Assembly: GCA_947377725.1 (NCBI GenBank)
Contig: CANCGX010000003.1
Location: forward strand, 1 to 57,941
Direction of reading: 5' to 3'
DNA from: Actinomycetota bacterium
GTDB taxonomy: Bacteria > Actinomycetota > Actinomycetes > Nanopelagicales > Nanopelagicaceae
Length of the DNA stretch: 57,941 nt
Shown here in pieces: positions 1-8,565 of this stretch. The notes under the pieces were generated by a model. The model was not told the DNA's origin. It saw only the letters and a program-made list of their open reading frames with translations, and ran no database searches. The position numbers were made by a program, and so were the translations under genes. Each line of letters starts with the position of its first letter. Position 1 is the first letter of the stretch.

Positions 1-1142
1 GGAGTTGGGAAGAGGACGTAATAGGAACTCTTTCCAGCGGGGGCAAGCGATGGATCGTCATGCGTTGGAACGGTCACGAGCACGCTTGGATCCGACATTA
101 AGACTTTCTTATTAATGAGTTCGTCAAAGACGCCATCCCATGATTTTCCAAAGTGGATATTGTGGTGAGCGATGTGGTCATAACTCTTGTTAGAACCGAC
201 AAGCATTGTCACGCACGATGGCGAATAATTTAGGTTCTTTACTTTGCGAGGAACGGTTCCAAGTAGTTCTTTCCAAGCAACTGGAAGATCAGGATTAAGA
301 ATCAGGGCATCGCAGGTTATGCGCTCACCAGTTGATGTGATGACTGCATTAGCTCTTCCGCCCGAGTGCTCGACACTCGTGACAGTAGAGTTGTATTTGA
401 ATTCAACGCCATGTTTTTGGGCTGCCGCTGCCATCGCACGTGGAACTGCGTGCATCCCGCCTTTAGGAAAGAAGACGCCGTTTACGGAATCCATATACGC
501 AATGACTGCATAAATGGCCAGAGCTTGTTGAGGACTAACTCCCGCATACATAGCTTGAAACGAGTAAATTTTTTGAGTGCGAGGATCCTTCATATATTGA
601 CTCACTTTTGGAGCAAGTTTACGAAAACCCCCAATAGCTACAAGTTTTGCAAGATTAGGAGTCAATAAGTTAAGAGGTGAATCAATATTTCGATCAATGA
701 AATCATTCATCTCATATTTATAAAGCTTTGTAACAAAATCAACATATTTGGCATACCCGGCAGCCTCTTTATCGCCTATGACATTGCGGATCTCTTCTTG
801 CATTCGATTGGTATCGGCATGGACATCCATCTGTGACCCATCATCAAAAAATCCTCTATACAGCGGAGAGACGGGGATGAGATCGAGCCAATCCTTCAAA
901 TCTTCCCCTACGCATGCGAATGCATCGGCAATCAGGTCGGGCATAGTTAATACGGTTGGACCTGTATCAAATGCGTATCCGTCTTTGTTGAGCAGGCCAT
1001 TGCGACCACCAGGTACAGATTCACGTTCAACAACAGTTACTTTGCGACCAGCGCCCGCCAACCGAAGTGCAGCGCTCAACCCAGCAAGTCCTGCCCCGAC
1101 AATGACTACGTGATCTGTTGGACCTTTAACTCTTTTAACCAT
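1..1142 (-). CDS. crtI: Phytoene desaturase (CrtI family), 3' end beyond the window
   Basis: FAD-dependent desaturase converting phytoene towards lycopene, the colour-forming step of carotenoid synthesis; membrane-associated in known members. About 380 codons are visible without a stop, so the C-terminus lies left of the window. The N-terminus has the Rossmann dinucleotide site (VVIVGAGLAGLSAALRL) followed by PGGRNG and the family string FDTGPTVLTMPDL. The ATG at 1142 directly abuts the stop codon of the upstream prenyl synthase gene, so the two are one transcription unit and probably translationally coupled. A second, diverged CrtI-family gene lies at 3681-5213; this copy looks like the main phytoene desaturase because it sits next to the GGPP synthase gene. 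Known from family: activity. Inferred: exact number of desaturations. Confidence 0.9.
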   Translation of the reverse strand, partial: MVKRVKGPTDHVVIVGAGLAGLSAALRLAGAGRKVTVVERESVPGGRNGLLNKDGYAFDTGPTVLTMPDLIADAFACVGEDLKDWLDLIPVSPLYRGFFDDGSQMDVHADTNRMQEEIRNVIGDKEAAGYAKYVDFVTKLYKYEMNDFIDRNIDSPLNLLTPNLAKLVAIGGFRKLAPKVSQYMKDPRTQKIYSFQAMYAGVSPQQALAIYAVIAYMDSVNGVFFPKGGMHAVPRAMAAAAQKHGVEFKYNSTVTSVEHSGGRANAVITSTGERITCDALILNPDLPVAWKELLGTVPRKVKNLNYSPSCVTMLVGSNKSYDHIAHHNIHFGKSWDGVFDELINKKVLMSDPSVLVTVPTHDDPSLAPAGKSSYYVLFPT

Positions 1143-2210
1143 TTAATAACTCCGTTTTGTTGCGACAGCTGCCATGTGAACAAGAAATGCTTTTGCATCT
1201 GATGTGATTGTGCCTATTTCGATTGCTGCCAGAGCATCTGCTGTGAGCTCGGTAATCATATTTTCGACGAAATCTGCCGCACCACTTGAAGTGATGATTG
1301 CGCGAATTTCTTCAACTTCAGAGAGAACCAGATCCGGTTTTCCAAGGAGGGCGTTAACGCGATCTTTTTCAGCCGGGTTAGCTCGTTGCAGCGTTGCTGC
1401 AATTAAAACAGTTCGCTTTCCTTCTCTCAGATCATCGCCCGCTGGTTTACCAGTTTGAGCGGGATCTCCAAAAACGCCTAGCAAATCATCGCGAAGTTGG
1501 AATGCCTCTCCTAGGGGAATTCCATATCCTGTGTAAGCGGCTAAATTTGAACCAGAAGCAAGAGATGCGCCAAAGTGAAGAGGTCTTTCGATGCTGTATT
1601 TGCCGGATTTAAAACGAGCAACTTTAAGAGAACGTTCGATACTTTCACTTGCAAGGGCTTGTTCATAGACATCCAAATATTGACCCGCCATCAATTCCAC
1701 GCGCATTTCGTCATAAAGTGGAAGTGCACGGAGTATTGACTGTGAATCCATTCCAGATTCATGGAGAGCTTTACTCGCCCAAACAAGTGCCAAATCGCCA
1801 AGTAGAATTGCGCTTGCTACTCCAAATTGTTCCGGTGAACCTTTGAGCGATTCAGTGCGGTGGAGTTTTTCAAAGAGACGATGAATTGAAGGGGCTCCGC
1901 GGCGTGTATCCGAACCGTCCATGACATCGTCGTGAATGAGTGCACAGACGTGGACCAACTCAATCGAGGCTAAAGCATTGATTGAAACAGCATCGAGAAT
2001 CCCGCCGCTGCCAACGAATCCTGCGGCTGCAAAGAGCGGACGGAAACGTTTGCCTGAATCAATCAGGAAATTCTTTAACGCATCGGCGACCGGATATAGC
2101 TCGCTGGCTATGGTGCGAAGATATTCATTTTCTCGGTCTACAAAATTTGTTAGGGAAGCATTTATCGCCTCGCGGAGCGGGTCAACACCAGATTCGAGCG
2201 TGTAATCCAT
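1143..2210 (-). CDS. crtE: Geranylgeranyl diphosphate synthase (polyprenyl synthetase)
   Basis: Trans-isoprenyl diphosphate synthase that condenses IPP with allylic diphosphates; beside crtI it should supply GGPP for carotenoids. Both Asp-rich motifs are visible: DDVMD at about residues 94-98 and DDLLGVFGD at about 241-249, plus GKRFRP near residue 53 for IPP binding. The reading frame stays open to 2321, but I place the start at the ATG at 2210, giving 355 aa: the extra 37 residues (Gly/Ser-rich) would overlap the divergent metF gene, and TACCTT lies exactly 6 nt before this ATG, predicting a leaderless mRNA. The gene's stop abuts the crtI start. The product chain length (C20 versus other) is inferred from the neighbourhood. 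Confidence 0.88.
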   Translation of the reverse strand: MDYTLESGVDPLREAINASLTNFVDRENEYLRTIASELYPVADALKNFLIDSGKRFRPLFAAAGFVGSGGILDAVSINALASIELVHVCALIHDDVMDGSDTRRGAPSIHRLFEKLHRTESLKGSPEQFGVASAILLGDLALVWASKALHESGMDSQSILRALPLYDEMRVELMAGQYLDVYEQALASESIERSLKVARFKSGKYSIERPLHFGASLASGSNLAAYTGYGIPLGEAFQLRDDLLGVFGDPAQTGKPAGDDLREGKRTVLIAATLQRANPAEKDRVNALLGKPDLVLSEVEEIRAIITSSGAADFVENMITELTADALAAIEIGTITSDAKAFLVHMAAVATKRSY

Positions 2211-2216
2211 GCGGTA

Positions 2217-2222
2217 AAGGTA
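2217..2222 (-). promoter_or_regulatory. Predicted leaderless -10 element of crtE
   Basis: On the minus strand TACCTT is followed by TACCGC and then the crtE ATG at 2210. A -10 hexamer ending 7 nt before the ATG would place the transcription start at or next to the start codon. The same spacing recurs before ybaK, the ABC ATPase gene, sepF and hisD. No convincing -35 was found. The element shares its GGTACC core with a possible TACCCT -10 (2221-2226) facing metF. Confidence 0.5.
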
Positions 2223-2235
2223 CCCTGAACCCCCT

Positions 2236-3102
2236 ATGGATAATTCACAGAAGCCAACACTCTCCATTGAACTTTTCCCGCCAAAGGATGAGGCAGGGGA
2301 AGCTAAGTTGTGGGAGGCCATCGAGAGACTTCGTGCGATACATACAGACTTTGTTTCTGTGACCTACGGCGCAGGGGGAAGTACAAGAGATCGCACAATC
2401 CGCATCGCTGAGGAATTTACTTCGAGAACTGGCATCTCAACTGTTGCACACCTCACCTGCGTAGGTTCCACACGGGATGAATTAGCATCCATTCTGGATC
2501 ACTATAAGAATGCGGGAATATCTAGCATTCTCGCGCTTCGTGGTGATCCTGCTGGCGGCCCTCGAGCTGAATGGGTAAGTCACCCAGATGGGTTTGATCA
2601 TGCCGATCAGCTCGTAAAACTTGCATCTGATCGTGGGGGATTCACGATTGGAGTAGCAGCTTTTCCAAATGGGCATCCAGCATCACATGGAAACCTACAC
2701 AAAGATATTGATGTACTCATTGCAAAAGAGCAGCTTGGTGCGACCTTTGCAACCACCCAATTCTTTTTTGAATTTGAAAAATACGAAGCACTCGTTGCAG
2801 GTTTGGAAGCCAGGGGTTCGACTCTGCCAGTAATTGCAGGAATTCTCCCAATCACGAATATTAAACAGCTCAATCGGATGGCTGAGCTTGATGGAACTCC
2901 GATTCCTGAATCCATCTTAAAACTATTTGAAGGCAAGGAAGGCGATCCAGAAGCTGTTCGTGAAATCGGCACAACAATTGCGACCGAACTTTCTCAACGC
3001 TTAATCGCATCAAGCGTTCCTGGACTACATTTTTATACGATGAATACTTCAACAGCCACTTTGCAAATTGTAAAAAACTTAGGACTTTCACGTGAAGCGT
3101 AA
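2236..3102 (+). CDS. metF: Methylenetetrahydrofolate reductase
   Basis: FAD enzyme reducing 5,10-methylene-THF to 5-methyl-THF, the methyl donor for methionine synthesis; cytosolic TIM barrel. The 288-aa length suits the bacterial family. Recognisable are the N-terminal SIELFPPKDEAGEAKLWEAI with the conserved Glu, the FAD-site region DFVSVTYGAGGSTRDRT near residues 38-54, and ATFATTQFFFEFEKY near residues 164-178. The ATG at 2236 is 25 bp from the divergent crtE start. No Shine-Dalgarno site is obvious, so the mRNA may be leaderless or nearly so (TACCCT at 2221-2226). The 3' end overlaps the next gene by 11 bp. Confidence 0.93.
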   Translation: MDNSQKPTLSIELFPPKDEAGEAKLWEAIERLRAIHTDFVSVTYGAGGSTRDRTIRIAEEFTSRTGISTVAHLTCVGSTRDELASILDHYKNAGISSILALRGDPAGGPRAEWVSHPDGFDHADQLVKLASDRGGFTIGVAAFPNGHPASHGNLHKDIDVLIAKEQLGATFATTQFFFEFEKYEALVAGLEARGSTLPVIAGILPITNIKQLNRMAELDGTPIPESILKLFEGKEGDPEAVREIGTTIATELSQRLIASSVPGLHFYTMNTSTATLQIVKNLGLSREA

Positions 3103-3709
3103 AGATTTCTTTGATAAATGGTCTTCTCTCCACGGGAACACCAAAGTTAGTGGAATAGTAAAAGCTTGGCTAACAATTTCTTTTTGGCTTGTTAAACCAT
3201 TGGCTAAATTAAAAGTATCTCCACACCTTTTAACTCTTGCAGGAGTGGGCGCTGCAGTTGGTACGTGGAGAAATGTCCATTCAGGGTTCGGGATTGCACT
3301 TCTTGTGCTGTCTCTTCTCTGCGATGGGATTGATGGATCTCTTGCAATGGTTCGAGGAATTGAAAGTACGTGGGGAGCAGTAACGGATTCAGTGGCTGAT
3401 CGAATATCAGAATTCTTCTGGGCCCTCGCCTTTTACGCGCTGGGTGCCCCAATGGTGGTTATTGCGGTAGCGTGGCTAGCAGCTGGAACTCAAGAATATA
3501 TTCGTGCACGTATGGGCGGTCTTGGAGCTCGTGAAATTCAGGCAGTGACAATCGCCGAAAGGCCAGTTCGAGCCACTCTACTTTTTATCGCACTTGTTGG
3601 CGTAGAAGTAGATATTGATGTTACAAATCTCTTGGCGTGGATGTGGATGGTTATGCAGTTAATAAGTTTTGTCCGCGTTTTCAATGATGGGTATGTCCGC
3701 CTGAAGTAG
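3092..3709 (+). CDS. CDP-alcohol phosphatidyltransferase family membrane protein
   Basis: Integral membrane enzyme of the family that transfers a phosphatidyl group from CDP-diacylglycerol to an alcohol. The active-site string lies near residues 78-103: D-x2-D-G-x2-A, then nine residues, G-x3-D-x3-D (ending TWGAVTDSVAD). All four metal-binding Asp are present, but the Arg that normally follows Ala is replaced by Met (AMVR), so substrate or activity cannot be assumed. Several hydrophobic helices follow. The GTG start at 3092 overlaps the metF 3' end by 11 bp, indicating coupling. The 3' end overlaps the convergent CrtD-like gene by 29 bp. The acceptor alcohol is unknown. Confidence 0.8.
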   Translation: MKRKDFFDKWSSLHGNTKVSGIVKAWLTISFWLVKPLAKLKVSPHLLTLAGVGAAVGTWRNVHSGFGIALLVLSLLCDGIDGSLAMVRGIESTWGAVTDSVADRISEFFWALAFYALGAPMVVIAVAWLAAGTQEYIRARMGGLGAREIQAVTIAERPVRATLLFIALVGVEVDIDVTNLLAWMWMVMQLISFVRVFNDGYVRLK

Positions 3710-5213
3710 CCCCATCTGCTCTACCAATGGCTTCTGCAACTAACTCAGCGCTCATTCCAACAAGTGGAAGGCCGCCACCAGGGTGGGCTGAACCTCCTAC
3801 GCAAAAAAGATTTTTGATGGGCGATCTATTTGAAGCGCGTAGAAATGCAGATTGTGCTCCATTGCTAGATGTTCCGTAGATGGATCCTCCGGGCGCCAAG
3901 ACGTTTCGTTCAAGATCTGCTGGAGTTCTAAACTCCATCACCTCTAAACGTTCCGAAACTCTTAAGCCAAGTTGATCTAGTTTTTGAATAATCTTACGTG
4001 CGTACGTTTCCGGGTTTTTGTTCCAGTCGTAGCCGCTGTTTGGATCATGGCGGGGAGCATTTACGAGCACAAACCAAGCTTCTTGATGCGAATGTTTAAC
4101 CATTGAATCATCTGCTGGTGCACAGATATAGATTGTTGGATCTTCGACGGGAGAGTTCTCGGTAAAAATGGAATCAAATTCTTGATCATAATCTTTTGGA
4201 AAGTAGACATTGTGGTGTTGAAGTTGTGGGATTTCGCCTGAAATTTTTGAATTATCAAGTCCTAAAAGCAACGAGAAACCTGCGAGTGATTTTTCAGATC
4301 TCCTTAACTTTCTTCTTTCTTTTCGTGCAGATTTAACGTCAGGTGAAATCAAAGTGTTGTAGACCAGTTCGGCATCAGCATTTGCAACAACCTTTTGTGA
4401 TTCGACGGTCTCACCACTGACAAGCACTATTCCGTAAGCAGTACCTTCTTTGACTAATATACTTTTCACGGGCGAGTTCAAAAATATTTTGACACCAAGG
4501 TCTAGACATCTTTTTTCAAGAGCTGTCGAAAGAGTTCCAAGCCCACCTTTCAGGTGCCACGCACCAAATGTGGATTCCACAAATGCGATCGTGAGTAGTA
4601 CCGCTGGAACTTTTCTGGGGTCTGAGCCGGAATACGTTGCATACCTATCAACGATTTTTTGAAGGTATGGATTAGAAGTGGTCGCAGCCGTGTAACTTCG
4701 CAGAGATTTCCAAGGTGCGATTGTGCGTAAGTCAGAAAGAAAACCCTTTTTCCTGATTAATTCGAGGATAGAAGGAAGTTCTGCTTCAATAAACGACCCT
4801 CTAGATGCATCCCACATTCGCTCTGCCTTTTGCATAAGCAGATGCCATTCATCGGCTGCACTCTTTCCAAGCGCCCGTTCTATCGAATTGCAAATTTCTG
4901 GAAGGGACAGATTCGGAAATTCTATTTTCATGCCATCGGCAAAATGATAAGCAAAAGCTGGATTTACTGGCTCAAGACCAACTTCTAATTCAAAACGTTT
5001 TCCTGTACGAATAAAAAGATCTCGGAAGACAGCAGGCAATGTAAGCAGGGACGGCCCGGTATCAAAAGCGTAATCCCCAATCCATTCAGTGCGACACTTG
5101 CCTCCAACTTGATCTGAAGCTTCGTAGATTGAAACATCATGTCCATTTTTTGCTAGTCGAGCAGCGGTTGCTAGGCCGCCAATACCGGCTCCGATGATTA
5201 CCACATTGCTCAT
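3681..5213 (-). CDS. CrtI/CrtD-type carotenoid desaturase
   Basis: FAD-dependent desaturase-family protein, 510 aa. N-terminal Rossmann site MSNVVIIGAGIGGLATAARL, then VGGKCRT and FDTGPSLLTLP. The C-terminal FAD motif reads GGSAHPGGGLPLVGMSAELV, typical of CrtI/CrtD desaturases. Because a closer CrtI sits beside crtE, and this one follows a CruF-like hydratase gene and a glycosyltransferase gene, a CrtD-type role (extra 3',4'-desaturation of a 1'-hydroxylated end) is most likely; an amine-oxidase-like or ketolase role is possible. The start is set at the ATG at 5213, whose A is the last base of the upstream TAA (TAATG). The frame is open 8 codons further, inside the upstream gene. Last gene of its operon. 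Confidence 0.8.
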   Translation of the reverse strand: MSNVVIIGAGIGGLATAARLAKNGHDVSIYEASDQVGGKCRTEWIGDYAFDTGPSLLTLPAVFRDLFIRTGKRFELEVGLEPVNPAFAYHFADGMKIEFPNLSLPEICNSIERALGKSAADEWHLLMQKAERMWDASRGSFIEAELPSILELIRKKGFLSDLRTIAPWKSLRSYTAATTSNPYLQKIVDRYATYSGSDPRKVPAVLLTIAFVESTFGAWHLKGGLGTLSTALEKRCLDLGVKIFLNSPVKSILVKEGTAYGIVLVSGETVESQKVVANADAELVYNTLISPDVKSARKERRKLRRSEKSLAGFSLLLGLDNSKISGEIPQLQHHNVYFPKDYDQEFDSIFTENSPVEDPTIYICAPADDSMVKHSHQEAWFVLVNAPRHDPNSGYDWNKNPETYARKIIQKLDQLGLRVSERLEVMEFRTPADLERNVLAPGGSIYGTSSNGAQSAFLRASNRSPIKNLFCVGGSAHPGGGLPLVGMSAELVAEAIGRADGATSGGHTHH

Positions 5214-6283
5214 TAAGGAAGGTTCCTTTCGCGCCAAACAAGTTTTCCTTGTTTCTTTCGGCGAAGGGATTCAAGAATCAAAAGAATCAGAAACACTGAA
5301 GCTATCGGATGCAAAAAGATATTCGCAGTAGAGCTCTTCGTTCGGGTGGCTGCCACCGCATGGGTGAAAGCGGAAAGCATGAAAGCAAGCCAGCCAAGAG
5401 CGAATCCACTTAAACCAAGAATTACCGGTAGTACCTGAGTAGTAAATATGAGCACAATGGTAAAAAGCGTTCCAAGTAAACCACCAAAAGCGTTCCACAA
5501 TGATTTGGTATAACCGTTGATCAACTCCGATGAATTGTCATACATTCGGCATTCAACGACGTCACTTCCCTCGGCAACTCCACCTTTAAACCCCGCGTCA
5601 ATGAGCGTTCGAGCAAGTCTCAGATCATCCAGGACTTCGGTTCTTATCGATTCGTGGCCACCGACTGAGAAATATGCGCTTCTCTTCACGATGAAAAATT
5701 GTCCATTTGCAATCGTCATTGATGAGATTCTGAAACGTTGAGCAAGACGTAGCGGAACCGAAGCAAGCCAGGACCATTGCAGGAGTGGCTGGATGAGGCG
5801 TTCGAGAAATGACTTAGCAATCTGCCGTGGATATGGCGATATAAAATCCCATTCAAGTTGATTCATGAGTGTGATGCTTGAGGAAATTGCCTCTGGGAAA
5901 ACCCGGACGTCTGCGTCAATAAATACTAAGTAGGTTCCATCGCTCGAATTCGCAAGCTGCCAACAAGCCCAATTTTTGCCTAACCATCCCTCCGGAAGTG
6001 GATTACCAGAGATGGCTTTGACATAAAGTTCTTGAAGTTTAGCCCCGGTGTCGTCAGAGCTTGCATCATCAAGGACCGTCAGGTTCCACTGCGAGAGATT
6101 CGTTGAACTCTGAATCGAACCAATTACACCATCTACATTTGTCGCTTCATCGCGCATAGGTATTAAAACTGAGATAGTTTCTGTAACAAGTGAACTCTTT
6201 TTGCGCCGAACGACTCGCATTGAAACGGAGTTCAACAAAGTTAGGCAGGCGCCGATTCCAACAAGGAGAAGAATGAGATTCAT
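5213..6283 (-). CDS. Family 2 glycosyltransferase, probable carotenoid glycosyltransferase
   Basis: Membrane-anchored GT2 enzyme of 356 aa. An N-terminal membrane helix (residues about 3-23) precedes the GT-A fold: SVLIPMRDEATNVDGVI, LTVLDDASSDDTG, and the metal-binding DxD as VFIDADVRVFPEA. WNAFGGLLG and two or three C-terminal membrane helices follow. The layout resembles the CruC/CruG/CrtQ-type enzymes that glycosylate carotenoid hydroxyls. The position directly after a CruF-like hydratase supports sugar transfer to the hydroxyl made by that enzyme; this is inference. I chose the ATG at 6283, 3 nt after the cruF stop; a TTG at 6289 overlapping that stop (TTGA) is an alternative. Confidence 0.75.
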   Translation of the reverse strand: MNLILLLVGIGACLTLLNSVSMRVVRRKKSSLVTETISVLIPMRDEATNVDGVIGSIQSSTNLSQWNLTVLDDASSDDTGAKLQELYVKAISGNPLPEGWLGKNWACWQLANSSDGTYLVFIDADVRVFPEAISSSITLMNQLEWDFISPYPRQIAKSFLERLIQPLLQWSWLASVPLRLAQRFRISSMTIANGQFFIVKRSAYFSVGGHESIRTEVLDDLRLARTLIDAGFKGGVAEGSDVVECRMYDNSSELINGYTKSLWNAFGGLLGTLFTIVLIFTTQVLPVILGLSGFALGWLAFMLSAFTHAVAATRTKSSTANIFLHPIASVFLILLILESLRRKKQGKLVWRERNLP

Positions 6284-6285
6284 AG

Positions 6286-7098
6286 TCAAAATTGGTCTGG
6301 ACGCGCGATACGTGAATTAAAGAAATACAGGAAGAGAAGTATTCCAAAGGGAATACCGCCGACAAGGGCAACACCTGGAGAATGAAAGAAGAATATGTTT
6401 CCAACAACCCCTGAGAAGTCGGTCCACAAAAGAAAGAAATCGACTGCCCCGGATGATGCTCCAACTTTTTTACGTTCTTTTGGAAGCAGTTTGTGCAAAA
6501 TGGCCATGAGCGCCATTCCTCCAAGTAGCCAGCCCGCGCTATTTGAAAGAGGGATTGAAGGTTCAAGTGGAACATGTGGTCCCACGATTTTCCAAGTCCA
6601 ACGCCCTGTTGAAACCATAAGGGGATCTACAAAAAGATCCCAGACCATCAACCCGATCCCGCCAACCAAGAAAACCCAGTGTTGAGTAATTTTTCGTGAA
6701 ATGACCAAAATAGGATGGGCCATCATTAACCAAGCGAAAGGTACGACAAGAGGTACTCCGTATATTTGAAAACCAAGCGTATGTGAGTATTGATATGTCC
6801 CGAATGGCCAGCCGCTTCGACTTCCGATCTGCTCTATAGCAAGTGCAAAAAAGAATGTGACGAAGAAATAGATGGAAAGATATTTAATTCCATATGAAAA
6901 TAGAGCGTGGGTTAACATCGCCAACGCACCAACATATATGAACGCAATTGTTGTGAATCGCAAAAGCCCACCATTCACAAGTGGGTAAAGAATTTGCAAG
7001 AAAATTGAGAGCAATATTAGCGAATACAGAATGTAAGTCTGCTTCGACGTCATTCCTCGTCTGCTTCGCTCGCGAGGTCTGTATTGGCGAATCGACAT
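6286..7098 (-). CDS. cruF: CruF-like carotenoid 1'-hydratase (DUF422 family)
   Basis: Polytopic membrane protein of 270 aa with about seven hydrophobic helices. The stretch IEQIGSRSGWPFGTYQYS, then GVPLVVPFAWLMMAHP and WDLFVDPLMVSTGRWTW, is characteristic of the CruF/bisanhydrobacterioruberin hydratase family, which adds water across the terminal C1'-C2' double bond of acyclic carotenoid ends. This would create the hydroxyl used by the adjacent glycosyltransferase. Start: ATG at 7098, 25 bp after the CrtA-like gene; CAGAAT lies exactly 6 nt before it, so a weak internal leaderless promoter is possible. An ATG at 7053 would remove 15 basic residues. Its 3' end lies at the start of the glycosyltransferase gene. 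Confidence 0.82.
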   Translation of the reverse strand: MSIRQYRPRERSRRGMTSKQTYILYSLILLSIFLQILYPLVNGGLLRFTTIAFIYVGALAMLTHALFSYGIKYLSIYFFVTFFFALAIEQIGSRSGWPFGTYQYSHTLGFQIYGVPLVVPFAWLMMAHPILVISRKITQHWVFLVGGIGLMVWDLFVDPLMVSTGRWTWKIVGPHVPLEPSIPLSNSAGWLLGGMALMAILHKLLPKERKKVGASSGAVDFFLLWTDFSGVVGNIFFFHSPGVALVGGIPFGILLFLYFFNSRIARPDQF

Positions 7099-7123
7099 GC
7101 CTATATTCTGCCTTATGGTTTAG

Positions 7124-7774
7124 CTAAATGCTTCCCTCTTGCTGAACGAGGGAAAAGCGTGCAAAAAGCTCTTCTGAGTACCATTTCTGATTTTCGGTTT
7201 CGGAGATAGCCGAGATATGCGCTGCTCCTTTATAGGCAAATTCTCGAAGAGCAGATGCATCTTCCCAAATCGACAAAGTGCCCTGCAATCCGACGGGAGC
7301 TTCTCCGATACCAATCGCCGAAATGAGCCCAGGTTGAGAATGCAACGAGGTGGTTACGGCAGGTACCGCTCTCCAAAAGAGAAGGCTCTTTCTCCATTTA
7401 ATTCGAGCTCGAGTGATTGCAACGATCTCTTTTCCTTCATGCTTTTCAACAACCTTAAAAGGATCTTTTCCAGCCCATTTTCCATGACTGCTTATAGGGG
7501 AGAGGGCGAGCTTTAATTCTGAGATCGAAGTTCTTCTCCATGATCGGATGGGAAATGATTTCTCTAATGATGCAACATCTTCGGTAACAACTATAAGCCC
7601 CCATACATGAGGGTTTGCATCTGAGGGAGTGAATTTCTCGCCAGTACCTGTTCCGATTGATTTAAAGAATGTAACTCCAGGAATACGTGATAGCAGAAAA
7701 CGATCCACGGCCATATGCATCAGCGCCAGTGGAATATTTCGGCTTCTAATTTTCCAAAGATAAACAAAGGTCAT
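7124..7774 (-). CDS. Spheroidene monooxygenase-like protein (CrtA family)
   Basis: A 216-aa protein resembling CrtA, an oxygenase that introduces keto groups near the end of acyclic carotenoids. Visible family-like features are the N-terminal FVYLWKIRSRNIPLAL, the FFKSIGTGTGEKFTPSDANP segment, and the C-terminal half with GLQGTLSIWEDASALREFAY and a terminal QKWYSEELFARF. The ATG at 7774 overlaps the upstream hydrolase stop (ATGA), which fixes the start; the frame remains open upstream to 7870, inside the hydrolase gene. Placement in an operon with CruF-, glycosyltransferase- and CrtD-like genes supports a carotenoid role. The substrate is unknown, and members of this family also occur as generic monooxygenases. 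Confidence 0.7.
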   Translation of the reverse strand: MTFVYLWKIRSRNIPLALMHMAVDRFLLSRIPGVTFFKSIGTGTGEKFTPSDANPHVWGLIVVTEDVASLEKSFPIRSWRRTSISELKLALSPISSHGKWAGKDPFKVVEKHEGKEIVAITRARIKWRKSLLFWRAVPAVTTSLHSQPGLISAIGIGEAPVGLQGTLSIWEDASALREFAYKGAAHISAISETENQKWYSEELFARFSLVQQEGSI

Positions 7775-8565
7775 CGTGAAGCTCGCGAAGTTGTTTCGAG
7801 AATCTCTGTAATAACTTCCACTGGGTGATCCCACATTGGAGCGTGACCTGATTCTGAAAATACAATCCATTTGGCATGCGCTGGAACAAGTGAGCGCTCC
7901 TGGCTCGTCTTCGCTGGCAAAGTGTTATCTGTATCCCCAAAGATGATGGTGACTGGAATAGATGAAGATATTTGCTTATCAAACCTTAACGAAAGAAGTG
8001 CATCCCAAGCAGGGTAATAACCTGCCGAAGACCCCATGGCTTTTGCTGCATCATGCACAACCTGCGCGGGGAGAGATTTCCAGAGCGGGCTCACCGAAGC
8101 GAATCCAATCTTGCGAGCCCAGTTGTAAGGAATAAAGTAAGGAGCGATGGGGAGGGTGACTTGTGCAAGCGTTCGCGCAAATGCTCCGATTGGCAAGCGA
8201 CGATTTACTGGAGCCAGCCAAAGTCCAGCAGGAGCAACTCCCACGACAGAGAGCACTCGGTCGGGATGTTCCGCAGCGAGATCTAGTGCTACCCAGCCAC
8301 CCAATGAATTTCCAACAACGTGAAACTTATCTACATTCAGATTATTAAGTTCTTCAAGCACGCGTTCGGCGAGAGAGTGCGGATCCATCTCTTTAGAAGG
8401 ATCCATTTTGCTAAAGCCGTGTCCAGGCAAATCAATGTGAATAACTCTAAAAGCTTTAGCGAGATCCGGTGTAATCAGGCTCCATGCGGTCGAGGCAGAA
8501 CCCATTCCATGAATCATGACGAGAGGGGTACCTTCCCCAAACTCTTTACTCCATAAGCGAATCAT
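7771..8565 (-). CDS. Alpha/beta hydrolase
   Basis: A 264-aa alpha/beta hydrolase fold protein. The oxyanion region LVMIHGMGSASTAW, nucleophile elbow GNSLGG with Ser at about residue 87, acid FGDTDNTLP and His in ESGHAPMWDHP (about residue 241) form a complete triad. No signal peptide, so probably cytosolic. The start ATG at 8565 shares its A with the upstream TAA (TAATG), and the stop overlaps the CrtA-like start, so it is embedded in the carotenoid tailoring operon. The substrate is not determinable: a carotenoid or lipid ester is suggested by location only. Confidence 0.8.
   Translation of the reverse strand: MIRLWSKEFGEGTPLVMIHGMGSASTAWSLITPDLAKAFRVIHIDLPGHGFSKMDPSKEMDPHSLAERVLEELNNLNVDKFHVVGNSLGGWVALDLAAEHPDRVLSVVGVAPAGLWLAPVNRRLPIGAFARTLAQVTLPIAPYFIPYNWARKIGFASVSPLWKSLPAQVVHDAAKAMGSSAGYYPAWDALLSLRFDKQISSSIPVTIIFGDTDNTLPAKTSQERSLVPAHAKWIVFSESGHAPMWDHPVEVITEILETTSRASR

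Noticed and set aside
748..1113. 121-codon ORF on the plus strand
   Set aside because: Antisense shadow of crtI, whose FAD site and family motifs read cleanly on the minus strand.
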